Positions 59,601 through 63,614 of a DNA stretch of 64,000 bases are shown here, piece by piece (position 1 is the first letter of the stretch; each line of letters begins with the position of its first letter). The stretch comes from Gibbula magus (Eukaryota; Mollusca; Gastropoda; Trochida; Trochidae). Below the pieces are notes generated by a model, which worked only from the letters and a program-made list of their open reading frames with translations, had not been told where the DNA came from and did not search any database. The position numbers were made by a program, and so were the translations under genes. The stretch lies in assembly GCA_936450465.1 (NCBI GenBank), contig OW388299.1, forward strand, positions 43,225,548 to 43,289,547, given 5' to 3'.

Positions 59601-60128
59601 CCTAATTTTTTAACTTTTTAAGTATATAAGATATACACTGATAGAATGTTCACATAGTAGCACATAACTTGTCATAAAAGTTCTAAACAATTTGCTGTTA
59701 TGCTGTAGCAATCTTTCCCCCACTTACAGCGCCTATGAATGGCTTCAGTTCTCATTGTTTTTATTTTTCAACAAATTTGCGCTTGTGTTTATCAAGTTGT
59801 GAAATATAAATTCATCAAAATATTACCTTCATTAACATCTTTCAATTTGACTCTGTTTAAATCATGTATTAGTAGCATACTTGTGTAAACGAGGAATAAT
59901 GTCTCCAATTTCTTTTCCACAAAAAATACCACGATTGAACCCTCCTTTAAACTGACCGTTCAGACTACTGGAATCGACTGTGGTGAGTTTGTCGGAGATT
60001 ACATCGGGCGTGGTCTCGCTGATGATAGAGGCGTCTAGGTCCGGGACAGTAGCGGTCAGTCTAGCCTCGGACAGGTGGGAGGGGAAACTTGTGTCGTCCT
60101 GGGGTAGTCCATCGTACTCCACGCCCTC
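38415..60128 (-). CDS. TRAPPC8: TRAPPC8 (Trs85 orthologue), 3' portion of gene, 22 exons resolved
   Basis: Trafficking protein particle complex subunit 8, the metazoan counterpart of yeast Trs85 and a defining subunit of TRAPPIII. The family tethers vesicles in ER-Golgi traffic and autophagy and brings the Rab1/Ypt1 exchange activity to membranes. Twenty-two exons on the minus strand (listed separately) join with GT-AG borders; phase carries through exons 2-22 to a TGA at 38415-38417, giving about 1263 codons. Conserved blocks include SRKGIHRSIFSASRRWF, EAPELQLRRLADLAFLF, VRKYAFHMILAGHRF, TIGRQSFNLKQLENA, LPMWLRGNDIGGVHE and RHRILRHRA. Vertebrate TRAPPC8 is about 1435 residues, so roughly the first 200 residues should lie on exons beyond base 64000. 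The N-terminal half matches the conserved Trs85 region, which contains helical repeats; the C-terminal half is the beta-sandwich-rich part. No frameshift or stop breaks the frame, so the gene appears intact here. No promoter or first exon is visible. Confidence 0.96.
39030..39340 (-). mobile_element. tRNA-derived SINE with perfect 12-bp target duplication (intronic)
   Basis: Best-preserved copy of the family. Read on the minus strand it has GGCGGGATAGCTCAGTGGTT (box A), GGTTCGAATCCCGCC (box B), the body, and the tail GGCGTTAAACCCCAACTCAC. TCAATTGATTGA is repeated exactly at 39018-39029 and 39341-39352. It lies in the intron between exons 21 and 22 in the same orientation as the gene, and is probably recent. 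Confidence 0.95.
39482..39571 (-). CDS. TRAPPC8: TRAPPC8 window exon 21
   Basis: 90 bp, acceptor CTTGTCCACAG, donor GTATGT. It encodes LCIVPVTLKLQNHTETSVDV followed by LVD, matching LCLVPVTLLLSNCSKADVDV. Confidence 0.94.
40013..40155 (-). CDS. TRAPPC8: TRAPPC8 window exon 20
   Basis: 143 bp, acceptor AATCCTTGCAG, donor GTAAGT. It encodes NQDQPLLKFIRDLEPE, then TTKLVSYSFLHDLDCTHDF. It aligns loosely with LLKFFRPEN and YPESFNHPF of vertebrates. Confidence 0.88.
40532..40636 (-). CDS. TRAPPC8: TRAPPC8 window exon 19
   Basis: 105 bp, 35 codons, acceptor TTATTCTTTCAG, donor GTATGT. It encodes AFVAQENGQLKILVGQHHVC, the equivalent of AYVVEDSKQLILEGQHHV. Confidence 0.93.
41217..41396 (-). CDS. TRAPPC8: TRAPPC8 window exon 18
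   Basis: 180 bp, 60 codons, acceptor TTTAACAACAG, donor GTAAAT. It encodes TPCCDFYLRS, a polar linker, and VPLTLIFLWK. It matches SPCADFFYRS and DLNIVILWKA of vertebrates at its two ends. Confidence 0.92.
41895..41938 (-). CDS. TRAPPC8: TRAPPC8 window exon 17 (44-bp small exon)
   Basis: Small exon between acceptor GTATTTTCAG and donor GTAGGA. It encodes DGKVKFSEVSFDMQK and restores phase 0. The assignment rests on phase, splice sites and position; similarity to the vertebrate segment is weak. Confidence 0.75.
42031..42775. mobile_element. pogo/Tigger-like non-autonomous DNA transposon
   Basis: The termini CAGTCAGACCTCGATAATCC (left) and the inverse of ..GCGAGTTGACTG (right) start with CAGTC and are flanked by TA on both sides (42029-42030, 42776-42777), as in the pogo branch of Tc1/mariner. 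The subterminal motif GATAATCCGAA recurs inverted near the right end. The 745-bp interior has no transposase-like frame. It lies in the intron between exons 16 and 17. Confidence 0.8.
42802..43158. mobile_element. hAT-like MITE with 8-bp target duplication
   Basis: The right end read inward is AGTGTTGGGAATTGGTTGTG; the left end is AGTGGTGTTTCTATGATCGG. Both continue into GATCGGTT / ATCGATTA-rich inverted sequence. ACAAAGCT is repeated exactly at 42794-42801 and 43159-43166, the 8-bp size typical of hAT. It lies 26 bp from the neighbouring pogo-like element. Confidence 0.85.
43231..43296 (-). repeat. Partial tandem duplicate of exon 16 3' edge
   Basis: CCCCTTGAGAGCGAGCTGTA and AAATTAGATATGGTT recur at an offset of 67-76 bp. 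The second set (43298-43355) spans the end of exon 16 and its donor; the first set lies in the intron. The copy lacks about 9 bp around the donor and so is not a simple extra splice site. Confidence 0.85.
43318..43483 (-). CDS. TRAPPC8: TRAPPC8 window exon 16
   Basis: 166 bp, acceptor TTCACCCCTAG, donor GTATAA. It encodes VQVQRPHIQELQVTQVSCAS, QEWVVDSLSI and GSRHILQLALKGTKCNP. It corresponds to the vertebrate VKEFHIVQVSSSSKHWKL region. A partial duplicate of its 3' edge lies just downstream. Confidence 0.9.
43910..43992 (+). mobile_element. SINE fragment, body only, opposite orientation
   Basis: GCAGGTTTCACCGCAATGCA and GCGGGCTTTCTCCCTGCCAT followed by ACTAGCAGCCGCGATAT are the SINE body in plus orientation. 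Both the tRNA head and the tail are missing. Confidence 0.85.
44349..44502 (-). CDS. TRAPPC8: TRAPPC8 window exon 15
   Basis: 154 bp, acceptor GTATTCCCTCAG, donor GTAGAA. The split codon gives ..DSVRHRILRHRAVIN, matching IRHRILRHTAII, then SLSIRAEVTRPSACVSSSSG and CELENLSQ. Confidence 0.95.
44585..44611 (-). other. G-quadruplex-forming motif in sense strand of intron
   Basis: The plus strand has CCCC-T-CCCC then TACTAA then CCCCCC-T-CCCCC. The pre-mRNA strand therefore has four G-runs of 4-6 with loops of 1, 6 and 1, in the intron between exons 14 and 15. Confidence 0.8.
44798..45201 (-). CDS. TRAPPC8: TRAPPC8 window exon 14
   Basis: 404 bp, the longest exon here, acceptor CTTTTCCAG, donor GTAGGA. 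It encodes DFPDSLLCGEVH, LHKLKVTSTHFDFFTFG, a shorter linker than in vertebrates, and LPMWLRGNDIGGVHEVDFLF followed by YYEP. The LPMWLRG..GVHE.NFLFYY motif is diagnostic for TRAPPC8. Confidence 0.97.
45537..45827 (-). CDS. TRAPPC8: TRAPPC8 window exon 13
   Basis: 291 bp, 97 codons, acceptor CATTTTTCAG, donor GTATGT. It encodes GELRVVGLAYNLGT, a variable loop, SVYVRGKQRLEVQGPRLNN and YGPDRRLDLVVHEEMPILE. It contains the family signature QGPRLNNTK..KTS..YGPDRRLD. Confidence 0.96.
46280..46380 (-). repeat. ~100-bp tandem duplication carrying a remnant of the exon 12 3' edge
   Basis: GACCTGAATATGAATAACGA..ACATC at 46279 and GACTGAATATCAATAACGAT..ACATC at 46381 start the two units. GCCGGAGCGGTCTCCCCTG at 46352 and ACCGGAGCTGTCTCCCCTG at 46451 close them. 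The latter is the end of exon 12 with its donor, so the former is a diverged copy of that coding edge inside the intron. Confidence 0.85.
46453..46676 (-). CDS. TRAPPC8: TRAPPC8 window exon 12
   Basis: 224 bp, acceptor CTTTGTTACAG, donor GTAGGT. It encodes EPIVVEVQVENPLQVTL, MLLWSFLP and EVVLEAGETAP. The start matches EEPITVEVAFRNPLKV, the first strand of a C-terminal beta-sandwich. Its 3' edge has a duplicated remnant about 100 bp into the next intron. Confidence 0.94.
46985..47232. mobile_element. Possible pearl/HINE-type element fragment with terminal hairpin
   Basis: TTGCATTAACAAGAGTTTGG, AAATATTGTGTTAACAAG and a terminal GTCCC..GGGAC stem (about 47203-47231, AGTCCCCC and CGAGGGACAAT) resemble the 3' ends of microsatellite-bearing Helentron-related elements in molluscs. 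No core repeats are present. The family assignment is tentative. Confidence 0.4.
47327..47524 (-). CDS. TRAPPC8: TRAPPC8 window exon 11
   Basis: 198 bp, acceptor AATTTTGCAG, donor GTAAGC. It encodes WFDHDESRNTCWQKLEERLV, then ANKGSLPISFKPTLQCFTNN and SPLAFVG. It aligns with the vertebrate WRELEEQVV..NKG..P..F.PT segment, where the beta-rich half of the protein begins. Confidence 0.93.
47922..48431. repeat. Fold-back element in intron, left arm interrupted by a MITE
   Basis: The left arm (GATCTATCCTGTTATTCAGTG, CTGCTAC, then TACCCTGATTC, ACTGTAATTTTCAACTGTA, AGCCAATGAA) is repeated inverted on the right (TTCATTGGCT at 48281, TACAGCAAAATGACAGT, GAATCAGGGTA, GTAGCAG, ACACTGATGGAACAGGATGA). Arms are about 120-160 bp once the insert is removed. 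The right arm ends close to the exon 10 donor. Confidence 0.8.
47959..48122. mobile_element. 164-bp hAT-like MITE nested in fold-back arm
   Basis: The ends CAGTGTTGTTCCTAGA and TCTAGGAACAACACTG are perfect inverses, and TGCTAC flanks both sides (47953-47958, 48123-48128). The matching fold-back arm without the insert serves as an empty-site reference. CAGTG termini suggest hAT, but only 6 bp of target duplication is visible instead of 8. Confidence 0.82.
48467..48590 (-). CDS. TRAPPC8: TRAPPC8 window exon 10
   Basis: 124 bp, acceptor CGTTACCAG, donor GTATGT, one leftover base. It encodes LPELPLPNLNSNTTKVLLG, equivalent to LPQLPLPYINSSATRVFFG. A long intronic fold-back ends within 35 bp of the donor. 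Confidence 0.94.
48897..49049 (-). CDS. TRAPPC8: TRAPPC8 window exon 9
   Basis: 153 bp, 51 codons, acceptor CATTTCCAG, donor GTGAGA. It encodes DHIHFTIGRQSFNLKQLENA, SSAFKHLL and GQQGAFLREYLFVYK, with near identity to the vertebrate block in the same order. Confidence 0.96.
49341..49398. repeat. Short tandem repeat, AAAAAGTCC unit
   Basis: AAAAAGTCCTTG and AAAAAGTCCCTAA alternate, five AAAAAGTC blocks in all, unit about 14 bp with a 28-bp double unit. Confidence 0.85.
49537..49608 (-). CDS. TRAPPC8: TRAPPC8 window exon 8
   Basis: 72 bp, 24 codons, acceptor CTAACTTTGCAG, donor GTGAGA. It encodes RKQSLRAYSQALQVFKSKHW and SLAE, matching HALRCYCQAMQVYKGKGWSL of vertebrates. The next base pair of the reading continues with DH in exon 9. 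Confidence 0.95.
49770..51073. mobile_element. Pearl/HINE-like element (Helentron-associated type)
   Basis: In order: a left hairpin GTGAGC-GTG-GCTCAC, a subterminal AATACCCCCGACT (about 49792), unique DNA, four 168-bp core repeats, an ACGG-type microsatellite (50975-51025), and a right-end hairpin TATACCCCCAACC-GTT-GGTCGGGGGTATA (51042-51070, 12 of 13 pairs). GTCGGGGGTATA is the inverse of the left subterminal motif. Core repeats of about 160 bp plus a tetranucleotide microsatellite and hairpin define pearl elements of bivalves and their Helentron-related (DINE-1/HINE) kin. It lies between exons 7 and 8. The exact left end is uncertain. Confidence 0.78.
50305..50972. repeat. Four 168-bp core tandem repeats inside the pearl/HINE-like element
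   Basis: ATGCTCAGAATTTGACTAAG begins at 50463, 50631 and 50799, exactly 168 bp apart; the first and last units are more diverged. Because 168 is a multiple of 3, a frame stays open across units (50558-51118) and shows a 56-residue periodicity. I regard it as a by-product. Confidence 0.9.
51153..51284 (-). CDS. TRAPPC8: TRAPPC8 window exon 7
   Basis: 132 bp, exactly 44 codons in phase 0, acceptor TTTCTTCCAG, donor GTCAGT. It encodes DSDLASALFVEQAAHCYINM and VRKYAFHMILAGHRF, among the most conserved residues of the family. Confidence 0.96.
51505..51610 (-). CDS. TRAPPC8: TRAPPC8 window exon 6
   Basis: 106 bp, acceptor TGTATTGCAG, donor GTAAGTAAG. It encodes YQYAVRATLVSTEALKCRG and YSEAAMQFLKMTNE, matching the SAELLKSQSKYSEAA helix pair of the vertebrate protein. 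Confidence 0.93.
52936..53338 (+). mobile_element. tRNA-Glu-headed SINE with ATT-repeat tail
   Basis: The head GTGGTGTAGTGGTTAGCGTG (box A) and CGGGTTCGAATCCCGG (box B) with a CTCTCAC anticodon-loop region resembles tRNA-Glu. A GTGAG tetranucleotide-like run follows, then GTTTAACGCCGCTTCGGCAG, a central CCTTGGGCAAGACACTTCAT domain, and a GGCGTTAAAA end with (ATT)n. The (ATT)n and GGCGTTAAA tail suggest mobilisation by an RTE-type LINE. A small duplication of CACAGTGGTGTAGTG precedes the head. Confidence 0.88.
53440..53568. mobile_element. Small fold-back MITE (~130 bp)
   Basis: AGTGTTTTATGGGGTTTATG with GGACTGTAAGACGCTTGTA pairs with TACAAGCGTCTCAACAGTCC and ATACATCCCTTCAAAACACT, about 48 bp per arm around a ~30-bp centre. 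GTAAC flanks both ends. Confidence 0.75.
54004..54354. mobile_element. Long-TIR MITE family M, copy 1 (MULE-like)
   Basis: 351 bp. The left terminus CATCTTTGGTTACCCAGGG and right terminus TTGGGTAACCGAGAATG are inverses. It is flanked by TCTGTCTGT (53995-54003) and TCTATCTGT (54355-54363), a 9-bp duplication with one mismatch. Arms extend well over 60 bp. It has no coding capacity and ends 30 bp from exon 5. Confidence 0.88.
54385..54488 (-). CDS. TRAPPC8: TRAPPC8 window exon 5
   Basis: 104 bp, acceptor ATTTATTTCAG, donor GTATGA. It continues AGAL with EMASLSIFML and PHHYMESAITTYLTTC, the equivalent of EMAAVSAFL and YPAHYMDTAIQTY in vertebrates. A MITE ends only 30 bp downstream of the donor. 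Confidence 0.94.
55300..55659. mobile_element. Long-TIR MITE family M, copy 2 (MULE-like)
   Basis: 360 bp. It begins CATCCTCGGTTACCCATGG and ends ATGGGTAACCGAGGATA. A perfect 9-bp duplication, ACTATATAC, lies at 55291-55299 and 55660-55668. Subterminal ATATCACCCATGGGAAA and TTTCCCATGGGTGATAT are inverses. Confidence 0.93.
55977..56127 (-). CDS. TRAPPC8: TRAPPC8 window exon 4
   Basis: 151 bp, acceptor CTTCTATTACAG, donor GTATGT. It encodes EAPELQLRRLADLAFLFQMY, then YHTAKRDFNNDHAW and AGAL. This matches the vertebrate EAPELQIRKMADL and YHTAKKDFLNDQA blocks at the start of the helical-repeat region. Confidence 0.95.
56223..56850 (-). mobile_element. Diverged SINE interrupted by MITE copy 3
   Basis: The body is recognisable on the left (GCTGCTAGTATTATTGCAG, CATTGCACCCAAATGTTACT, GTAGAACAGTTCT) and resumes on the right (AACAGTTCTCTACAGCAGAC, AAAGTTGCAGAGCCCCTGG). 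The tRNA head is truncated. It is older than the MITE that split it. Confidence 0.85.
56407..56795. mobile_element. Long-TIR MITE family M, copy 3, nested in a SINE (MULE-like)
   Basis: 389 bp, CATCCTCGGTTACCCAGGG to CCTGGGTAACCGAGGATG. Perfect 9-bp duplication AACAGTTCT at 56398-56406 and 56796-56804, where both copies are SINE sequence. The inverted similarity reaches about 115 bp per arm, through AAATTACCCGCCCTTGGCCG. Confidence 0.95.
56946..57079 (-). mobile_element. Truncated, internally deleted SINE
   Basis: GTGAGGTGAGGTGAGTTCAA joins the tail directly to the body, missing the GGGGTTTAACGCCGC segment. The body continues to GAACTAGCGAACCAT and stops where the hairpin region begins. Confidence 0.82.
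57101..57178. other. Perfect 33-bp inverted repeat (hairpin/cruciform) in intron
   Basis: The arm 57101-57133 (starting ACTATTTTATGGATATACAA) is repeated without mismatch, inverted, at 57146-57178. The 12-nt spacer contains the palindrome TAGGCCTA. It lies between exons 3 and 4. It could be a young inverted duplication, a tiny palindromic MITE, or a hairpin RNA source. Confidence 0.95.
57372..57481 (-). CDS. TRAPPC8: TRAPPC8 window exon 3
   Basis: 110 bp after acceptor TTTTCGTTGCAG; donor GTAAGTAC. It encodes LTSRKGIHRSIFSASRRWFG and then a variable stretch ending QNTSV. The SRKG..RS.FSA..KWF block is one of the clearest TRAPPC8 signatures and follows directly from NDQ of exon 2. Confidence 0.93.
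57784..58648. repeat. 15-bp minisatellite, about 57 units
   Basis: The unit TCTAGAGAGTTGAGA alternates with TCTAGGGAGTTGAGA, differing at one A/G position, with single variants (GAAGG at the second unit, TTTAG near 58066, TCTGG near 58441). Since 15 is a multiple of 3, several frames stay open for about 300 codons on both strands (Arg-Glu-Leu, Asn-Ser-Leu-Asp-Leu, Ser-Arg-Gln-Leu repeats); none is a gene. It lies in the intron between exons 2 and 3. Confidence 0.98.
58824..59136 (-). CDS. TRAPPC8: TRAPPC8 window exon 2
   Basis: It ends ..MRILNDQ followed by a consensus donor GTGAGT, phase 0. The first part (SHGSSSDLASMDHPLAFHAP) is low-conservation linker. The second part, CLTTSDMDRLRIFMHEFVVR, matches the conserved start of the TRAPPC8 core. 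The 5' border is uncertain: CACAG at 59144-59148 gives an exon start at 59143 but the wrong phase for exon 1. The downstream tandem acceptor AAGCAG gives starts at 59136 or 59133 that fit. Confidence 0.85.
59274..59360 (-). mobile_element. Old SINE tail fragment
   Basis: GTGGTAATTTGGGGTTAAATGCTGCTTCC matches the SINE tail with changes, and ACCCAAACCTTGCATGTA matches the distal body. Most of the middle is lost. Quoted parts are short and the call is modest. Confidence 0.5.
59385..59500. repeat. Dispersed repeat with conserved stem-loop, copy 2
   Basis: AAATGCTGCAATCTTAAATT then GCCAGTGATGGAGACTGGC and ATAAGTTATGCCGTGC. The stem GCCAGT/ACTGGC is intact. Confidence 0.65.
59881..60128 (-). CDS. 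TRAPPC8: TRAPPC8 window exon 1 (variable linker, least certain)
   Basis: 248 bp, bounded by acceptor GTCTGCACAG and donor GTATGC. It begins in phase 0 as EGVEYDGLPQDD and ends IIPRLHK with two leftover bases. It is Ser/Thr/Asp-rich, as the poorly conserved segment before the conserved Trs85 core would be, and I see no residue-level match. To stay in frame it must join exon 2 at an acceptor 7 or 10 bases inside the first AG. It could be a real exon, an alternative exon, or part of a different splice pattern. Confidence 0.55.
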
Positions 60129-60309
60129 CTGTGCAGACAGGTAACAGCAATTAAAGGTAAATTGATTAATTTCCCTGACGGAGGAAAACTGAAAGGTAAA
60201 TTGATGGGGTGGGATGATGAGGAAAACTGGGCCAGACTGGCAGTATCAACTTCCCCCACAAAGTATAATTCTTACCAGTCTCAATAACCGGCTAATATAT
60301 AAATCTTGC

Positions 60310-60445
60310 TGCATTTTTTCAGCTTTTCTGTGTCATGTCACATTGTGCTGCACCTGGACTTGGTGGTGCAATCAGAAAACTCTGGCACAGAAAAGTTAAC
60401 GAATTACAGCTAGGCTTAAATTAGTCAGCGACAGAGACTGGCGTC
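60310..60445. repeat. Dispersed repeat with conserved stem-loop, copy 3
   Basis: GCACAGAAAAGTTAACGAAT, ACAGCTAGGCTTAAATTAG and GTCAGCGACAGAGACTGGC. It is cut at its right by the SINE that starts at about 60446. Confidence 0.65.
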
Positions 60446-60673
60446 AGTGTCCCGGGGATATAGCTCAGTTGGTAGAGCATCTGCTCGTCACCCGGTAAGT
60501 CGGGGTTCCATTTCCGGCGCGTCATACCAAAAGACGTTAAAAGATGGGAGTTGTTGCTTCCTTGCTTGTCGCTCAGCATTATAAGGATAGAACCACGCTT
60601 GAACTGGCGCTGCACGGAGGCTGCCGGGTGCCATTGGCACAAATCTAATTTCCCAATTCATTGTAATGAGGAC

Positions 60674-60706
<33 letters not shown>

Positions 60707-60708
60707 AT
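60446..60708 (+). mobile_element. Second tRNA-headed SINE type with ATT tail
   Basis: The head GATATAGCTCAGTTGGTAGA (box A) and GGGGTTCCATTTCCGG (decayed box B) is followed by CCAAAAGACGTTAAAAGATG, TTGCTTCCTTGCTTGTCGC, a unique body and (ATT)n. It differs from the other two SINE types in body and tail. It lies upstream of the first resolved exon on the opposite strand. Confidence 0.85.
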
Positions 60709-60821
60709 GCGTAGCCTTGGACCAATATTAGTGAGTAGATGAAATATTTATATATCAGCCTCGTTAGCCCTACTTGAATAGAGAAGTTGTGTACACATAT
60801 TAAAGAACCGATTCCTATAAA

Positions 60822-61048
60822 TTGAGGTGGGGTGAGGTGATTTGGGGTTTAACGACGATTTCAAGAGTATTTCACTTATATCGTGGCTGCTAGTATTATG
60901 GCAGGGAGAAAGCCCGCAACGCCATGTGGTTATGCATTGCAGGAAAACCTGCGAGCATCGGCTGGAACTTGCACACCATGGGTGGTACTACGCTGAAATT
61001 CAGTGTAGCATTGCACTCAAACCTTACTGCATGTAGAACAGTTCTCTG
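60822..61048 (-). mobile_element. SINE, truncated before the tRNA head
   Basis: The tail GGTGAGGTGATTTGGGGTTT and the body are intact to GTAGAACAGTTCTCTG, where similarity stops; the tRNA-like head is absent. Confidence 0.88.
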
Positions 61049-61138
61049 TTGTCGTACTCCTGGCCCATCATTGACAAGTCAGATTGGTTTGTCACTAATT
61101 ATTGTAACTAAGTAGTACTAACCCAAGGCCAATTTACA

Positions 61139-61190
61139 GGAGTGAGGGAGTGAGTTAAACCCTTTGGCTTTATTGCAGTCATTAGCTGAG
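61139..61190 (+). mobile_element. Short SINE tail fragment
   Basis: GGAGTGAGGGAGTGAGTTAA and TTTATTGCAGTCATTAGC match part of the tRNA-Glu-headed SINE at 53015-53085. Confidence 0.5.
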
Positions 61191-61212
61191 ACAATTAAAA
61201 AGAATCAATGTC

Positions 61213-61550
61213 TTAAAGGGGCAATAGCACGTTTCCCATTTATAATGATACTTTATGTCATTCATATTTACTTTAGAGGGTAAAACATCTTATTAGATAA
61301 ATCAATTATCCGCAGTGGTAATACCGGTGTTTCATATACAGCAAAACTTGCATGGCAGCCATTTTATTGTGAACACATTTTATTATTTCGAATGACAAAA
61401 AGGATTTCCCATGGCTTTACGGAACCATGTACACTCATATTTTAACTTGTTTTTCCCGAAAAGAGAAGGGTTTGTTACAATTGATGGCATTATTTTTCAA
61501 ATACATTTCATCGACTTCTTTCAGCAAAATAACATGCTACTGCCCCTTAA
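61213..61550. mobile_element. TTAA-flanked MITE
   Basis: AAGGGGCAATAGCACGTTT at the left and AACATGCTACTGCCCCTT at the right are inverted, with TTAA at both outer edges (61213-61216, 61547-61550). TTAA fits piggyBac-type targeting, but the termini differ by one base in length and no transposase is present. Confidence 0.65.
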
Positions 61551-61848
61551 AAGGAAATAATACAAGATAGGTCATTTGCTAAACACAGGTTATATAGGTT
61601 TATATAATTCTATCAGATTAAAGAGTATTTATTACTTCATGTTAAACTGCTCATTATGATTTACACCAAGAATTTAAATGAGTAATGCAAAAATTTTCAC
61701 TTTGTCATCATTCTGGAAAAAGTTTATTAATTAGATAAAAACACTAACTCTCTACCATCCCAATCCTTTAAAATAAAAGTTACTTTGGTGCTTTTCACAA
61801 ATGATAATCATTCAATGAAATGAGAGCATGGAAATTATCTGTTACATT

Positions 61849-61973
61849 TACTGGACAAAAATATTAGGGATATATGTAAATTTCAAAATCATAAATAATA
61901 TTTTCTTTTATTGACACATTGATGAATTATCAATTATAAAAAATAAAACATCCCTAACTTATTTTGTCCAGTA
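61849..61973. mobile_element. Small Tc1/mariner-like MITE
   Basis: TACTGGACAAAAATATTAGG at the left and CCTAACTTATTTTGTCCAGTA at the right are inverse apart from small differences. TA lies at both borders. About 125 bp, AT-rich, non-coding. Confidence 0.7.
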
Positions 61974-61989
61974 TATGACAAGGCCCCAG

Positions 61990-62950
61990 TTGTCATAACG
62001 TAGAATATGCTCGAAATGACGCATAGCACATTGCATTCGATACGCTGTTAACTGTTAAACTTATCTCAAAATCAACTGTGCAAACAATGTAAATTTCAAT
62101 TCTGGTAAATTTCTTGCATTACCAGTCTACAAGACAAATACTGAAAAGGCAAGAAGGAAAAGTAAATTTTTGTCCAGACAAAGTGTTTGATAACATTTAA
62201 CCTCTTAGGAACCAAAAGTAACATCAGATATATACAAAAGCCGACAAAGACAGAAAAGAGGAATTAAACGCAAACACCAAGCTACCAATTTCCATGATTT
62301 AATCTAAATAAATGTCTATCAACCCAAACCTTTGAATAACATGCTTTATTAATTTAAATAATCAAATTAAACAACTAATCAATTTGAGTAATCGAGTTGA
62401 GACGATAAGTAGCAATTAATATGAATATCGATAAATGTTTTAAAAGAATTTAAAATTAAAAAAAAAACAATGAGATTTTATTTCCAATGGGTCATATATC
62501 TACTTATATCTTAACGAATAGACTTCTGAGTGATGCATTTACAGGAATTCTAAATGAGAATTCATATTGGCTACTAATAAAACAGTTATAAAAAAAATAG
62601 CTGGACTCAAGGCAAAGGATTCAAAATAATAATACTAGATTGCTTCTTCAACTTAAAGTGGACAAAACACACATCAAACTCAATTTCAATGAAATATTGC
62701 AAAAATAAGGAAACAAATGTAGACTTGAAAATGTGATCATGAAACAATATTTGCACTTAGTTCGAAAATATCAAAGGATTTTGGAAAAAAGCACATGCAA
62801 AATGAGGTAAAGATGAGGTTATATCATGTCTTCAACCTCATTTTAAAAAGATCCAACGATATCCAGGTAACCAACATTACCATCACTGTTCAAAATATCT
62901 GCCTACCAATTATTGGCTGATTCAAGATGGGACCCAAATTTGTTCGCAAG
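61990..62950. other. AT-rich intron or intergenic DNA, nothing recognised
   Basis: No exon, repeat family or structured element was identified. If TRAPPC8 continues upstream, this is intron. Confidence 0.6.
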
Positions 62951-62964
62951 TCATAACTCTGACT

Positions 62965-63150
62965 AATTTAAGCCTTGCTGTCTTAGTTTAACTTTTCAGT
63001 GCTTGTGTAGCAGAGCGCACTGTGATATCTTGGGCAGGGCGCCGGTCTGCTAGCACAGAAAATATAAGAAAATGCAGCAATGCTTAAATTAGCCAGTGAT
63101 GGAACTGGCATGAGTTATGACTTGCGAGGGAAGTTGGATGGGGCCATTTG
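62965..63150. repeat. Dispersed repeat with conserved stem-loop, copy 4
   Basis: GCACAGAAAATATAAGAAAA, TGCAGCAATGCTTAAATTAG, GCCAGTGATGGAACTGGC and ATGAGTTATGACTTGCGAGG. The stem is intact with a shorter loop. A SINE follows directly. Confidence 0.65.
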
Positions 63151-63159
63151 TCGAGGAGT

Positions 63160-63469
63160 CGAGTGAGTTAGTGAGTTAGGGTTTAACACCGCTTTCAAGA
63201 GTATTTCACTTATATCACGGCTGCTAGTATTATTGCAGCGAGAAAGCCCGCAACGCCATGTGGCTATGCACTGTGGTGAAACATGCGAGCAACGGCTGGA
63301 ACTAGCGAACCATGGGTCACTGAAATTTAGTGTATCATTGCACCCAAACCTTACTGCATGTAGAACAGTTCTCTACTGCAGACAAAGTTGCCGTGCCCCT
63401 TGCGAAATTCGAACCCTGGACCTCTTGATCCAAAGTCTAACGCGCTAACCACTGCGCTATCCCGCCCCC
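63160..63469 (-). mobile_element. tRNA-derived SINE, nearly full length
   Basis: Tail GAGTGAGTTAGTGAGTTAGG, body, and tRNA-like head (GGCGGGATAGCGCAGTGGTT on the minus strand). The flanks TCGAGGAGT (63151-63159) and TCGAAGAGT (63470-63478) form a 9-bp duplication with one mismatch. Confidence 0.9.
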
Positions 63470-63614
63470 TCGAAGAGTAGAGCACTGTCTTGTGGGAATG
63501 TCGTTAAACTAAGAGGGTACACAATGCACGGCTTGAAATTTGTTTACAAGGGCAGACTGAATTTTCAAACTATAAGCCCAAAGCCAAACAACAAAATGTA
63601 CACAGATTACCATC

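Noticed and set aside
60455..60527. Genuine tRNA gene
   Set aside because: Box A is good, but box B is decayed and the sequence continues into a SINE body with an ATT tail.
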